Shown here piece after piece: positions 9,330 through 21,300 of a stretch of 64,000 nucleotides of DNA. The notes beneath the pieces are model-generated. The model saw nothing but the letters and a program-made list of their open reading frames with translations, searched no databases and was not told the origin of the DNA. Each line of letters begins with the position of its first letter. Position 1 is the first letter of the stretch. This DNA is from Enoplosus armatus (Eukaryota; Chordata; Actinopteri; Centrarchiformes; Enoplosidae). The stretch spans positions 18,445,501 through 18,509,500 of the forward strand of contig NC_092191.1 of assembly GCF_043641665.1 (NCBI RefSeq), given 5' to 3'. The position numbers and the translations under genes were made by a program.

Positions 9330-11190
9330 CTACTTGTATATGTCTGATAACTGAAACAAATCAATAGAAAGTGTATCTCCAGTGTTTTGTGGCATTTCCC
9401 TTCTTGATCCTCCTCCCCATCTAATCCACAGAGGGCAGTGTGATCACTTTGTTGAGAGCTTTATTTGTACAACATTTTGCCTGAAGTCTGGTCCTGAAAT
9501 GTTCCTGGGACTGGATGTGCTAATCATATCTGTGGAAGAGACAGAGACTTTCCAGGGTGTCGTGTAAAAAGCCCCTGAAACCTTTGCATTTGCTTCACCT
9601 CCCTTCCTGTTCCTGTGATTAAGACACCAGCGGCCTCAACAGGAAAATCTGTTACTGCAATACATTCCTTTTTTATTAGACAATAAGCATGGGCTCCATG
9701 ATTGTAATTTTAGTACTGACACTTGTCCACAGGGTTCATGGCTGGTGTAGATGTATATAGTTCAAACTATGTGTCCAGCGATCAGTATTAATAAATAAAA
9801 CGGCCACTTGCTCTCCTCCACACAGCAGAAACTTGGTTAATCCTTCGCCAACTGGTAGTTCTGGTCAACAGTTTCTTAACATTGTTGATGTTCTTTGAGT
9901 CAAATGCCTCACTGGTCATACATATGCTGTGCTATTGAGAGGACCATTATAGATTGTGCACACATGAAATGAAATTCTCATGTAAATTTAATGAAACAAT
10001 CTTTGAAAATCTGGAAGACCTTGAAAAAAGACTTTCATTTATTTTTCATCTTTTTGTCAAGGCCCTGATAAATATTTCAGACGCGTGTGGTTGGCCACTG
10101 TATTGAAACTTTGTTGAATTAGCCAGCAGCAAAAGTAGTCACACAACCCCCCCTCGGGCATCACCGACTCCTCACAGCTGGACCGGGACAGATGCACAGA
10201 ATTCCTCTGGTGCTGGCGGGATCCATAGAGTATGGACTGAAAATGGTGCCATATGGTGTAAGCTTGTAGCTCAATTTGACTGTGGCTGTGCAGCAGTGGT
10301 CACATCTGGGCTCGTGTGGTCACAAACACACACATTACACAGTACATTTATTTATTACACTAAACAAGTAATGTCATTTTACTGCCTATATGCTTGTTAT
10401 TTAAATTTGGAACACTGGCATTTGAAATTGAGGTTGAAATGAATCACCTGAGAATTGAAGTAACCTGGAGATCAGGTATAGAAAGAGGCGGAGGAAGAAC
10501 AATGTGAAAATACACCGTTACGAATAAAAGTCAAGTGGGATTATTTTTCTGCAAAATGTAATCCTCAAGATTTTCATGAAATCAAATCTGGGTTTTGATA
10601 TCATTTATGTTTTTTTCAGCAATAACAACCCAATGCATTTACATTCTGTACTTACTTCTCTTTATCGTAGTTGTAATGGTAGTTCAGTGTTGGTGGCGGG
10701 GTCTGCCATTTCCAAACTGGATTCAAATTGCCTTCATGCGCACGAGGGATTCATAGGGAAACAATGCAGCATGTAATCCAGTGTTGTCTGTATTTTATTT
10801 CAGAAAACTACTCGAGGCGTGTGCAGTATGAAATCAGATTGTGTTATTATTAAAACAACATGAGTGTGTTTGGCTGCACTGCAAATTGATACACCTGTTG
10901 CTCCTCAGTTACATTTCGGACAAAGTGGCCACTTAAAGTTTTCAGTAGTTTTATACCACACTTGTTGTTACCACCACAGTTGTCACCAAACCAATCCTGA
11001 CTGAAGGTTTATAACTTTAAAGAATCAAAAGTAAACATGTTCACAAATACTAATTAAGACTGATGTTATTTCCTTAGCAGCCATATCAAATAGCCCAGTC
11101 AACGTTTTATAAATATTTACAACTTAGAAAATATATCCACAATATTCAAAGAAGAGAAAGCAACCAAGAGCAGCACCCGTTAACAAGATT
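9330..11190. other. Intergenic, fignl1 3' flank to LINE fragment
   Basis: AT-rich sequence without a recognisable gene, RNA gene or named repeat. Short open frames on both strands look random. Confidence 0.5.
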
Positions 11191-11195
11191 TATGA

Positions 11196-11246
<51 letters not shown>

Positions 11247-11247
11247 T
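11196..11247 (+). repeat. (ATT)n microsatellite
   Basis: An uninterrupted run of TTA/ATT triplets, about 50 bases, followed by T-rich sequence. Confidence 0.9.
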
Positions 11248-11379
11248 TATTTTTTTTTATTTTTTATTTTAAAAACTATAATATGGACATCAAGACTACT
11301 ACCCAAAAATATATAAAATACTAGAGGATAATATTAAAACACAAAATACAATCAGGTCAAAGTAGAACTTAGAACTAGG

Positions 11380-11860
11380 TGGTCAGTTAAAAGAGGACGA
11401 CTGGGAAAACACGTATAAAGCAGTTGGAGGGAGTACCAAAATATACACAAGAACCAGACTGTTGGAGAAGCTGTGGCGAAAAGAATGCAAATCGCTCACA
11501 TATGATCTTTTTCTGCCCATTAATAAAAATGTTCTGGCAACTTATTATAACTTCTATCATGAAAGATTTCCAAATTAAACGAGAACCAAAATGTATTATT
11601 TTAGGTATATCACCATCTGAACTCACATTGGAAATAGACAGATACCTATACTGGTTAAAACCTACTCCACCTTCATTTACCACCTGAAAGTCAAATGTTG
11701 GAAATGGAAAGAATAATTTATAGAATCAGAAATCCAGATTTGGAATATCTAAAACGGTGGATTAAATGGATTAAATATGTGGATCACAATTACACAACAT
11801 TGAAGGACGCAGCCTTGAAGAATATAAAGAGTTCATTGTTTTCCTTGGGTATGTGTAGAG
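11380..11860 (+). mobile_element. Degraded LINE 3' fragment (L1-like RT C-terminus)
   Basis: The open frame 11424-11687 has the zinc-binding tail seen after the reverse transcriptase domain in fish L1-like elements: CWRSCGEKNANRSHMIFFCP followed by an FW pair. A second frame from 11695 continues with IRNPDLEYLKRWIKWI, also typical of these 3' ends. Upstream RT and endonuclease domains are missing, so this is a 5'-truncated, inactive copy. AT-rich and triplet-repeat sequence flanks it. Confidence 0.65.
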
Positions 11861-12439
11861 GTATGTACAGGTGTGCATGTATATATGTTTATTTATGCAT
11901 GTATATGTATACTGTATATGTATGTGCACCATCATACTAACCTACTTCTTTTAATTTTACTTTATTATTATTATTATTATTATAATTATTATTATATACA
12001 TGTCATTTTATTTTTTATTTTAGCTATTATGATTTTTTCACTATGTAATATATACATATTGTATGAATGCTATAAGTATGAACATCATATGTAAGCAAAT
12101 GTATATTTACGTAAACTTTTGCACTTGCACACAGCTAAAGTATAAAAAAAGTAAACATACTATAATATATGATAATATTATATAATATATTACATATTAC
12201 ACACAACGATGTGAAGAAAAGTCGAGAGAGGCAATCAAAGGTGATATTCACTGTGCAGTCGCCCCCTCATGTTGAGAAACACTAACAGTGACCTAAGTAA
12301 GTTTTCCAGTGAATATTCTGTCATGGCAGTGCATTAATGGGACACAGTCATGTAAAGTGTGAAAAAGCACTAACATCTTGTTGGATCCTGTTAATAACAT
12401 GACTGGAAGTGGTTAAGTCTGACTCTTAGAGGAGTATTT

Positions 12440-12790
12440 CAGTCAGCTGGCTGAGAGGGGAAGTGAGATTTGGGATTCTGGCGGGGCCAGAGTTGGTTGG
12501 CCAGATTATCCCTCTCATGCAAATGCCCTCCCTCCCCTGTTGGGTCCCAGTCGAGCGTGGGGGGGCTCAGCGCTGGCCACAGCTGCTTCCCGTTTCTGCT
12601 AAATCACACAGCAGCCATCTGGACGAGGTTGTCGCCGCACAACGCCCGCCGAGCTCCTCTGCCGGCCTCGGCTGAGCCTCTCCAGACAGGCCTGGCCCTC
12701 AGAGCCCCGGCCCCTGCCTTCTGCTCCAGTGCCTGATCCTCTCTGTCCCAGCTCTCTGCTGCTGCCGAGGACCAGCGGGACTCTTCAGGT
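12440..12790. promoter_or_regulatory. GC-rich block with octamer and Ets-like sites
   Basis: The block is markedly more GC-rich than its surroundings and has no gene. It contains ATGCAAAT (12517-12524), an Ets-like GGGGAAGTGAG near 12458 and CATCTG E-box sequence near 12618. It sits about 1 kb beyond the ikzf1 3' end. An enhancer role is inference from composition and motifs only. Confidence 0.3.
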
Positions 12791-12817
12791 CCTGGACACG
12801 GCACATGTCAACATGCT

Positions 12818-12818
<1 letters not shown>

Positions 12819-12863
<45 letters not shown>
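12819..12863 (+). repeat. (GT)n microsatellite
   Basis: About 22 uninterrupted GT dinucleotides. Confidence 0.95.
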
Positions 12864-12864
<1 letters not shown>

Positions 12865-12869
12865 ATGGA

Positions 12870-13690
12870 GGGTCTCCACTCTCATAATGTGAGAGGGCTG
12901 CTTATGCTACCAGTACTCCCTTGAGGTCACAATTTTAACACGAGGGTCTCTGAGCAGACAAATGCCACCGTGATGTGTTAGCCTTGTGTTCTCTGTCTGA
13001 TCAGCATCCCTGTAAATTATAAGGTGATGTGAAAAAATGCTTGTAGTTGGGAATTAAAGAAATAATGGTTTAGATTACAAAAACGAAGAAGATCAATATT
13101 TGAAGGAAATTAGCTTTTTAAACTGTAACCACAGCGTGCAGCATGTGGAGAAAAAGTGTTTATTTATTCACCTCTCACTGTAAATGTTCTTTCAGTGTTT
13201 TTTCTAATTTGTACTCAAATGCCAGTCATTCACTCTGTCTTGGCTCTTCCTTGACAGGCAGCAGTGAGCAGCATCCTGAATGACATCTTAACTTAATTAT
13301 TTCGGAAGGTTCGAGAGTGTGAAATGAAATCTCCATATTTCTTACGAAGGTAAAACGACACAGTAGAACTCAGAGAAAGTTTGCATCGACTCCATGAATC
13401 ATTTTCCAGAGCCTGGCCCTAATTTACTGAAGACTTCGAACGGTTTAATGTGGACATTTGCATATTCTTTGACAAGTGGTTAGTATGTTACAGAAAGGGA
13501 AAACTATCCTATTAAAATACATGCATTGGCCATAAAATATCCATATGACTATATAGATGTAAACATGATAGCTACACGTAAGCCTCTATTCATAAAACAA
13601 TTTCCTCAAGTGTAAATTCTGCTCTTACTATTACTACACTCATTCACTGAAAAAAAAAAACACTTCCCCACTCTTTGTGCATATATAAAA
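12870..13690. other. Intergenic, ikzf1 3' flank
   Basis: AT-rich, no gene or recognised repeat seen. Confidence 0.45.
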
Positions 13691-13695
13691 TATCC

Positions 13696-13701
13696 TTTAT
13701 T
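13696..13701 (-). other. ikzf1: Likely ikzf1 polyadenylation signal
   Basis: TTTATT on the plus strand reads AATAAA on the gene strand, about 900 bases past the ikzf1 stop. A closer AATAAA at 14491-14496 could give a very short 3' UTR. Which is used cannot be told from sequence. Confidence 0.4.
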
Positions 13702-14597
13702 GATATTTTTGCAAGCATAAAGCTAATTCAAAACCTCAAATGGCTCCTTTTCATTTTGTGAGTGAAACAATTCTTCGCCATCAGGTACAAAACAAAAGGC
13801 CAGGATAACACTTTCTTCCGATCAAACTAAAAATAGCTTCCAGCAGCAGTCATGTTGTCACCTCTAACACATTTAGTACAGTTGGACAGAAAGAGATGCA
13901 GCTTTTATTATCTACTCTACAGACAAACACCGATCACCGTAATAAATACAAAAACAGACAGGCGTGTAAATGTGATATAAATAATATGTAGGTTGTTACA
14001 AATACAAGAACAAGTTGAAACCTTGGAAGGAAATGTGGGGTTATCTACATCAATTGTTACTTTTTTAGGGATTGTATGTAATACCGATATTAAAATGGGT
14101 TTTTCCTTTCACTGAAAACAATAGAACAGAATCTTTCGTTGACTTTTCAGACGCCTCAGTACAGAGATGAATTGGTATGACTGATGTAATGTGGAAATCT
14201 TCTATTTTAAATCTAGAAAAAAAGTTGCTGCCTGGTTTTCTAAAATGAAAAGACACATTGTAAATACAAGATTTAAAACCTATGTAGGATGTGGCACAGG
14301 AACTCTGCTGTGCTGTCGTCACAGAACATTGCATGAACACGAATTAGTCTTCCTTTTCAGCATGGTATTTGAAATGAAAATAAATGGATTTTTAATATAC
14401 ATTTATCTGTGTTCAACAAACATGCATACTTTGTATAAAAAAACACAACTTTCAGACATGAACAGTGTATTTGTTTTGTATTTCATTGCATTTATTTCAG
14501 GTGCATGCCAATGAGTGAGTGTGTGTGTGGCACGTTGTCCACATGTACACCTGTTTGTCTGTGTGAAAGTGTGTGTGGTTCTCTGGTCGATGGGGGC

Positions 14598-15301
14598 TCA
14601 GTAGCGGTGCTCCCCTCGCGTTATGTGAGAGGAGAACTCGTATCGGTCTTGGCTCTGGTGACCGCAGAGGTTGCACTCGAAGGGGTCTCTGAAGCCATGG
14701 CAGCCCATGTGAATGGTGTACATGACGTGGTCCAGGAAGAGAACACGGCAGTGTTCGCACCGGTACGCCCTCACCTGCTCCCCGTCTGCCGTAACCACCT
14801 TGAAGCCCTCGGAGGCCATCTCCATGCTGGCCCGGATGGCCTCGTACTGCCTCTGCTGCTCCTCCTTCACCAGCACGCCGTTCCTCACCCCCGAGGTGAT
14901 GTGGTTGGTCAGGTAGATGAGGCCGGGGGCCGCCCCTCCTGGACGGTCCTCGTTGTTGCTCTCGGTGTCTGTGGAGTCCTGGCCGCTGTGGCTGGGCGAG
15001 CCGTCCTTCTCGCTGGAGGCGGACTTGGAGTTGGAGAGCAGCAGCAGGTTCTCAGCTGCGCTGTCTTTGGCCGACAGGCTGTGGCCCGTCCCCGCGTGGC
15101 CCTCGTTCGCCTGCTTGTGGAGGGGGTACAAGGAGCCGAGGCCCACGTCAGAAGAGGAGGCCGGGGAGGTCTGAACCAGAGGCCGGAGCGACTCTGCCCC
15201 CAGGTAGCTGATGGCGCTGTTGATGGCCTGGTCGATGACGTGGGGCTGAATCAGCTCACCTGCTCCTCCGTCGTAGGAGAGGTCTGACAGACGTTTGTCA
15301 C
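14598..15301 (-). CDS. ikzf1: ikzf1 last exon (activation region, F5-F6, stop)
   Basis: Acceptor AG is at 15303-15302 and the TGA stop at 14600-14598. It carries the [18 protein letters not shown] block, the [14 protein letters not shown] block, [11 protein letters not shown], and the C-terminal dimerisation fingers starting YRCEHC and FECNLC. Confidence 0.95.
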
Positions 15302-18300
15302 CTGAGGGGCCAGAGAGAGACAGAGGAGCAACGTGAAGGTTTTACTTTACTGACACACTTGAACTTTCACCTGCAACCTGTGATTTCACCATTGTAATAC
15401 TGAGCCTGCTCCTCTCTAGCCTTTGACTAGACTTTGAAAATGACTCACTGTTTTGTCTGGTCTCATGATATTGGTAGTTCTCGTCTGATACTAGCATTTT
15501 CCTCAGCCTCTAAATATTTTATTTTTCTCCCTCTTTTGTTATGAAGACGATGAAGATTATTACATGTTAATGTAAAATTAATATACAAGGTTAAACAGTC
15601 TTTTCTAACAATTTCTAGCAATTAAACAAATTAAAGGCACAATTCCTGATCAGGCTAAACTGCAGAAATAGACTCTTTTCTCTGTTACAATTCATGCATT
15701 CTGCAGAGGCAGGGTGGCAAAGAACACAAAACACATTGCAGCTGCACCTATGCAGCTTTCATAGGTGTAGCAGTCACAGTTATTTTGTAGCAAAAGTAGC
15801 GACATTATATTTACACAACAAGGAAGCAGATTTTAGCCCTTACCCACAAACTTCTGTGGCATAGTGCTCTTACGTTTAGCTACATTATTAGCTAGTCTGT
15901 CTAGCACCAAGGCTCTGTCAGATCCCATCTGGCTTAAGTCTTCCCTCTGCTCATTCTGGTTGCTTTCTTCCTTTACTACTGGAAAGCAAGACAGAGAAGT
16001 AGATTTCAGAGTCAAAGTAATTTGAGTTTGTCCTGTTTAAAGTGATGAACTGGCGCTGGATAACACATGATGGTATTTTCTGGTCTGATGGTATTTTTCT
16101 CACAGAGCACAGAGCGGACTATTCTGACACATATGAAGCACTTGGTCTATAAATGTAGTATTTGTTCATGCCCACAGATGAAGTGTAGATGTGTTTCTAG
16201 GCTTCTAGTATCTCAAGAATCTTATAGTGTGTTCATTCAGTTTATGACTGCTGAGTTTACATGGACAAATACACAACTTTATACTGACAACATGATGCAA
16301 TGGACTTAATTAGCCCTGCAGTTATTTTGAATAGCTAAATGACTTCTGCATGAGCCTACATTGAAATGGAAATGACAGTAATTTAACCTGACCTGTCGGA
16401 GTGTTTAGTAACAGCGACATTGTCGGCATGGTACACTGCTGCTGCATGCATAGCAGGTCCTGCACTCAGGGTAAAGTGGGTCATCAGATTTGGGTGGAAG
16501 TGAAGTGCGCGATCTCATGAGGCACCAACCTGTGTAGATGCTGCTCTGCAGCCCCATGCACTGGAGGTAGTTGTGACACCGCTCCTTGTGCTCCTCGAGA
16601 GAGCTGCGCTGCTTGTAGCTCCGCCCACAGTAAGCACACTTGTGGGGTTTTCCAACTGCAAAAAAACAACAACATTGTGTCAGTGAACATAACAGAGCAG
16701 TGTAATACTCTGTGATGGCTGACATTATAATGACTCAACCTATACTGAAGTTAATCTACTGTTCTAAATGGCCTTTTTGGTCTTTCTGGGAAAGGGATGG
16801 ACTGTACATTCCCAGTTTTGAAACTCGGTATTTCGCATGAAAAAACAGAGACAAAGAAAAGAGCATAGCCTACAAAAACTTCATCTACAGAAAACCCAAG
16901 TTAAAGGCCTGGAAGTACTGCCCACACTGTTTGATTGGCAGATGATCTTTGGGAAGTCCAGTGCAAAAACTTCACATTTCTTGGTATGGCATGAGCATGG
17001 TTGTAGCCATTACTGAGGTGACTGAGGTCATGTCCTCTGCATTTTGGGCACCACTAGACCCAGAGCTGTTGAATATAATCTACTGAAAATATAAATGAAC
17101 AGTTAAATAAATAAAGTAGTAAAAATAGAAATAGTAAAAAAAAAAAAAGGGGATCAGTGGGGAACTAGCCCCCATGACCTCAGTATTTCTAAACTTCTGG
17201 CCACTACTTCAGCTTATTCCTCTCCGGTATAGACCAAAAACTATAGAATGACACATAAATGAGCCACTCTGAAATTGGCTCCACATTGACAACCTACAAC
17301 ATCAAAATGCTCTTACGTGGATTTGCCAGTGATAAAAACAGAATAATATAATATTCTATAATAATATAACACTGAAAGGATCCGATTACTTCTTCCACCA
17401 CTGTAGGAAAGAAAGTGCTTCAGATGGATAACCCATCACGGTGTTCATAATGCTCCCTTGTTTTTGTGTAAACTGATTTAAGTTGAAACTGGCGTGTAAA
17501 AATCTTTTTGCTGGTTATCCCTTCACTGTTCTGTTACTATTCAGAGCAGGCTTTGTAAGTGTACTGTTTACACCCAAAAATTTCATTAACACATACTTCT
17601 GCAAAGCATTTGCAAAAAAAAGTGACACCACATCTACACCCTGTCAACTTCCCCTTCTATAGCCCGGAGCTCTCACTGTATGCAGTGCAGAACATGTCAT
17701 GCCTTTTGTAAAGGCTTCCACCCAGCGGGCCTACAATTACCACAAGTGCAGCACTTTTCAGTGTGTGTGAGCTTTGCATACTCACCCGAGTGGGTGCGTA
17801 AATGGCCGGTGAGGGCGTCCCTCCTGCGACAGGCGTAGCTGCACAGGTGACACTTGAAGGGTTTCTCCCCTGAATGGAGCTTGATGTGACGCAGCAGGTT
17901 GCCCTTCTGGGTGAAAGAGGCACCGCACTGGCTGCACTGGAAAGGACGTTCTCCTGAGAACAAGAACACAACAGACGCTCATTACAGTAAGGAGGCAGAT
18001 GACACACACACAGAAAAAAAAACAGGAAAAAGAATAACTTGTATGTTTTACTGGCACCCAATATTACGTGTTTTTTATGTACCCTACCAGGCAGTTTTAA
18101 TGTTTAATGATTGCACTACTCTCCCTGATCTCACTATGTTTGATCCCCCCCACCAACAACAATAAAAGCACAAAGTCTTTTTTATATGGATGAAAAAGCG
18201 CGTCGCGGCTGTGGGAATGCGGGGTCACTGCACTACAAGCATCCCGAGTGCCAGAACAAGCCGGATGATGGAGCGTCTCCGGGGCAGAGAGCGATCCAGC

Positions 18301-21300
18301 AGGCTGTGGGAGGGTTTCGGAGCAGAGTGACACTCCATCTCTCCATGCTCCCCCTGCCCCACCGACTTCTGGCGCTCTGATCGAACAAGAGCCTTTCAGA
18401 CTCAGCCTGCCAGTTCCGTAATGCACCATTGCCTAGGTCAATTTGATCTGAAAATCTCATTTTTTCCTCTTCTTCGTCTCTAAAATAAGAGCGGCACATC
18501 ACAATGCAAATTCAGCCTCATTTGAATAAAGCGAAGGAAACACTTTGTGTTGAGAGCCAGTCTTCCTGATCAGCGCTTCTGGAATAAACCAATATCCAGC
18601 CTCTCCGAGTGTTGTGGCATTCTGTGAGAACGTTTTTAATATGGCTTTTTTTTTCAAAGGCCCCCCATAAAATAAGAGTCACCAGTGAAGCAGCAAAAAT
18701 ATATAAAAAAGGAAATTCATTAAAAATGCATTTCAGGAGCAAAGACTCACCACAGAATATTTTCTATTTAAATAGGAGCCACTTCATTATATCTTTTATT
18801 GTACTTTCTTTTGCATTTACATTAGTCTAGTGTTCCTTTCTTCCATTTTGAGTTTCATTAGTTTCTAAAGCTTGACAGTTAAGTGCCTTTTTCAAAAATG
18901 TTCCCCACCACTGGTTTGGCTTCATTACAATAGAATATCAATTTTGAAATTTGAAAAACTTTTAATAGCCAGATAATTGTCACTTCATACAGATTCCATT
19001 TAATTGCTGCAGATATCCTGTTTCTCAGCTGAAGGCATGTTTTTTTTTCGGACCAAGTTCGTCTCTGCTACTTTATCGCACAGTAATTTGATCAGTTACT
19101 GTTGGTTGTTATGTGGTAATTCAGAGTCATTTAGACAAACAATAATGAATGCTAATGGTATGCTCAAAGCCTATTTCACGCACGACAGGAAGGTCTACAT
19201 GCATACAGCCAACTACTCAGGGTATCAGGGTGTCTGCAAACATAAGAGCAGGCTCGAGAGTTTTTTTCTAATATCACTAATGTTTGTGTGTGGGCAAAGA
19301 CAACACAAAGCTACAGTACATACGCTGTGATACTGCTTGTGTTAATGCCAAAAAATAGAAGGAGACAGCTACTCTGAGACCTCAATTTTTGCCATTTAAA
19401 GTCTAACGGACACCTTTCTACCCCTCATCCATCCTCTCATACTAACAGTGAACATGGGTGCAAAGGAAGGGCAAGAAGTATTGCGGGTGGCTTACCAGTG
19501 TGGCTTCGCTTGTGCACCATCAACACATTGGGGCCAATGCAAACTATCCCACAGATATCGCACTTGAGCTTCCCGTTGGGCAGCCGGATACCGCCGGCCG
19601 AGGAGAAGGCCTTGGCTTCGGGGCTCGGCTGTGAGCCGTTCACCTTGGCCCCCGAGGCATCGACCACGCGCAAGTCTTCCGCGCACTCCTCCTCCTCCAC
19701 GCCATTCATGTCACAGGCCAGCCCATTCTCCTCATCACTGCGAGCCTCAACTTTAATGTTACAGGCTGGAAAAGAGGGCAGGGGGGGGGGGGGGGGCCAC
19801 GGTTTAGAATACGAGCATGGTTCTTTCATGATGTTATATGCTGAAGATGATAGATAGAGCTGCTTATTGTCACATTGTGATGTAACCTTAAAGTTGCCTT
19901 TGTTCTGGTTCATAATAAGAAAGTGAAACGGTTTTGTCCTCACTGCATGAATGAATGAATGTTTCTAATAGCTGTGTGGTCATTTTACCTAACTGATCTT
20001 TTTCTTTTTCAGTGGTATGACTTTTCTTAATTCATAACATAAAAACATGACATCTGTCATCATTATTTCAATTTCATTTAATTAACTTTTTTTAATCTCT
20101 TTAATTTAATTGTTAATTTTATACTTTACTGTTATAATTTACCTGACCAGTTGTCATTGTTAATTCTTCCTTGTCTTATTGTTTGGCCTTTTATTTTGGT
20201 AAGATGCTCTGATTAACTTGTTTTTTTTTTTATTTCACCAGCACAATTCCATTGTTTTTCTATGAATGAGACACGTCATATTATGTTACATTGTTTTTGT
20301 TACTATGTTACATACTCATTTTATGAAGACTTTGTTGTTGAGCTCAAACTGGGTTTCTCGCAGCCATGAAACAGAACTTTATTTGGATTCCTTCAGTATG
20401 GTCCTGTAGTCAATATGGTTCTGTTCATTCTCTCTTTCTTCCGTCGGGACAGACAATGTATGTAATAGCACTGCAACTGCACTATAATATGACTGGGGCA
20501 ACAATGGCTTTGTAATGACAAACCTCCTTTAGTGCACAACACAACATTTTCATGTTTACCGGGATGCTGCATCAAAACTTCAAAATCATCCCCTTATTTC
20601 CCTTTTGTGAATTCAGCCTGAGAAAAGTCAACAAACACCAGATAAGATCAACCCACAGCCCACTCATTTAAACTGTAGACTCTGCTGCTTATTTTTCTTA
20701 TATATTTCATAAGGAAACACAGGTGGATAGCATGTCTACTGCTTGAAGATGTCAGTGATGAGATGAAGAAACACGCAGATCATCTCACACCATCACACTT
20801 TGGTGAAACAAATGACAGCAAGATAAACAGGAAACAGAGACACAGGAAGCAGTGTGAAACTAGGGACGACAGCGGTGTCTATCAGAGCAACAGAGTGCAA
20901 TGAACACACACAGGCACACGCGAGACACACTTGCATTTGGCCTTTTCACCATTTAGAAGGGTCTTGAGCTGCTTTTCAGAGTACAGAGAGTAAATGCTGC
21001 ATGGTTGATCAACGCCAATTATTATTTGTGGAACAATTAGAACGTTGTATTTGTAATATGTATTTAATTGTCTGGTGTTCCCAAAGTGATCAGAAAAGGG
21101 AAGTGCCATCTGCGTTGAGCTACCAGCTCCTTCTTTTTCCCACCAGAGAACTTTAGAAACATTTAAGAGAACTGACAGATCATGCAAGTCCCACAGCTAG
21201 CCTGTGGTTTGCATGTCACAGTGGCTGCCTGATTTCCCCATGCCTCTACCTCTGTTTGTACAACTGAAGAGGAAGAAGTGGAAATCATGAAATATAGGAA

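Noticed and set aside
14505..15287. 260-codon plus-strand open frame
   Set aside because: It is the antisense of the ikzf1 last exon, which has clear zinc fingers and a correct splice acceptor. The plus frame is low-complexity Val/Gly/Leu with no domain.
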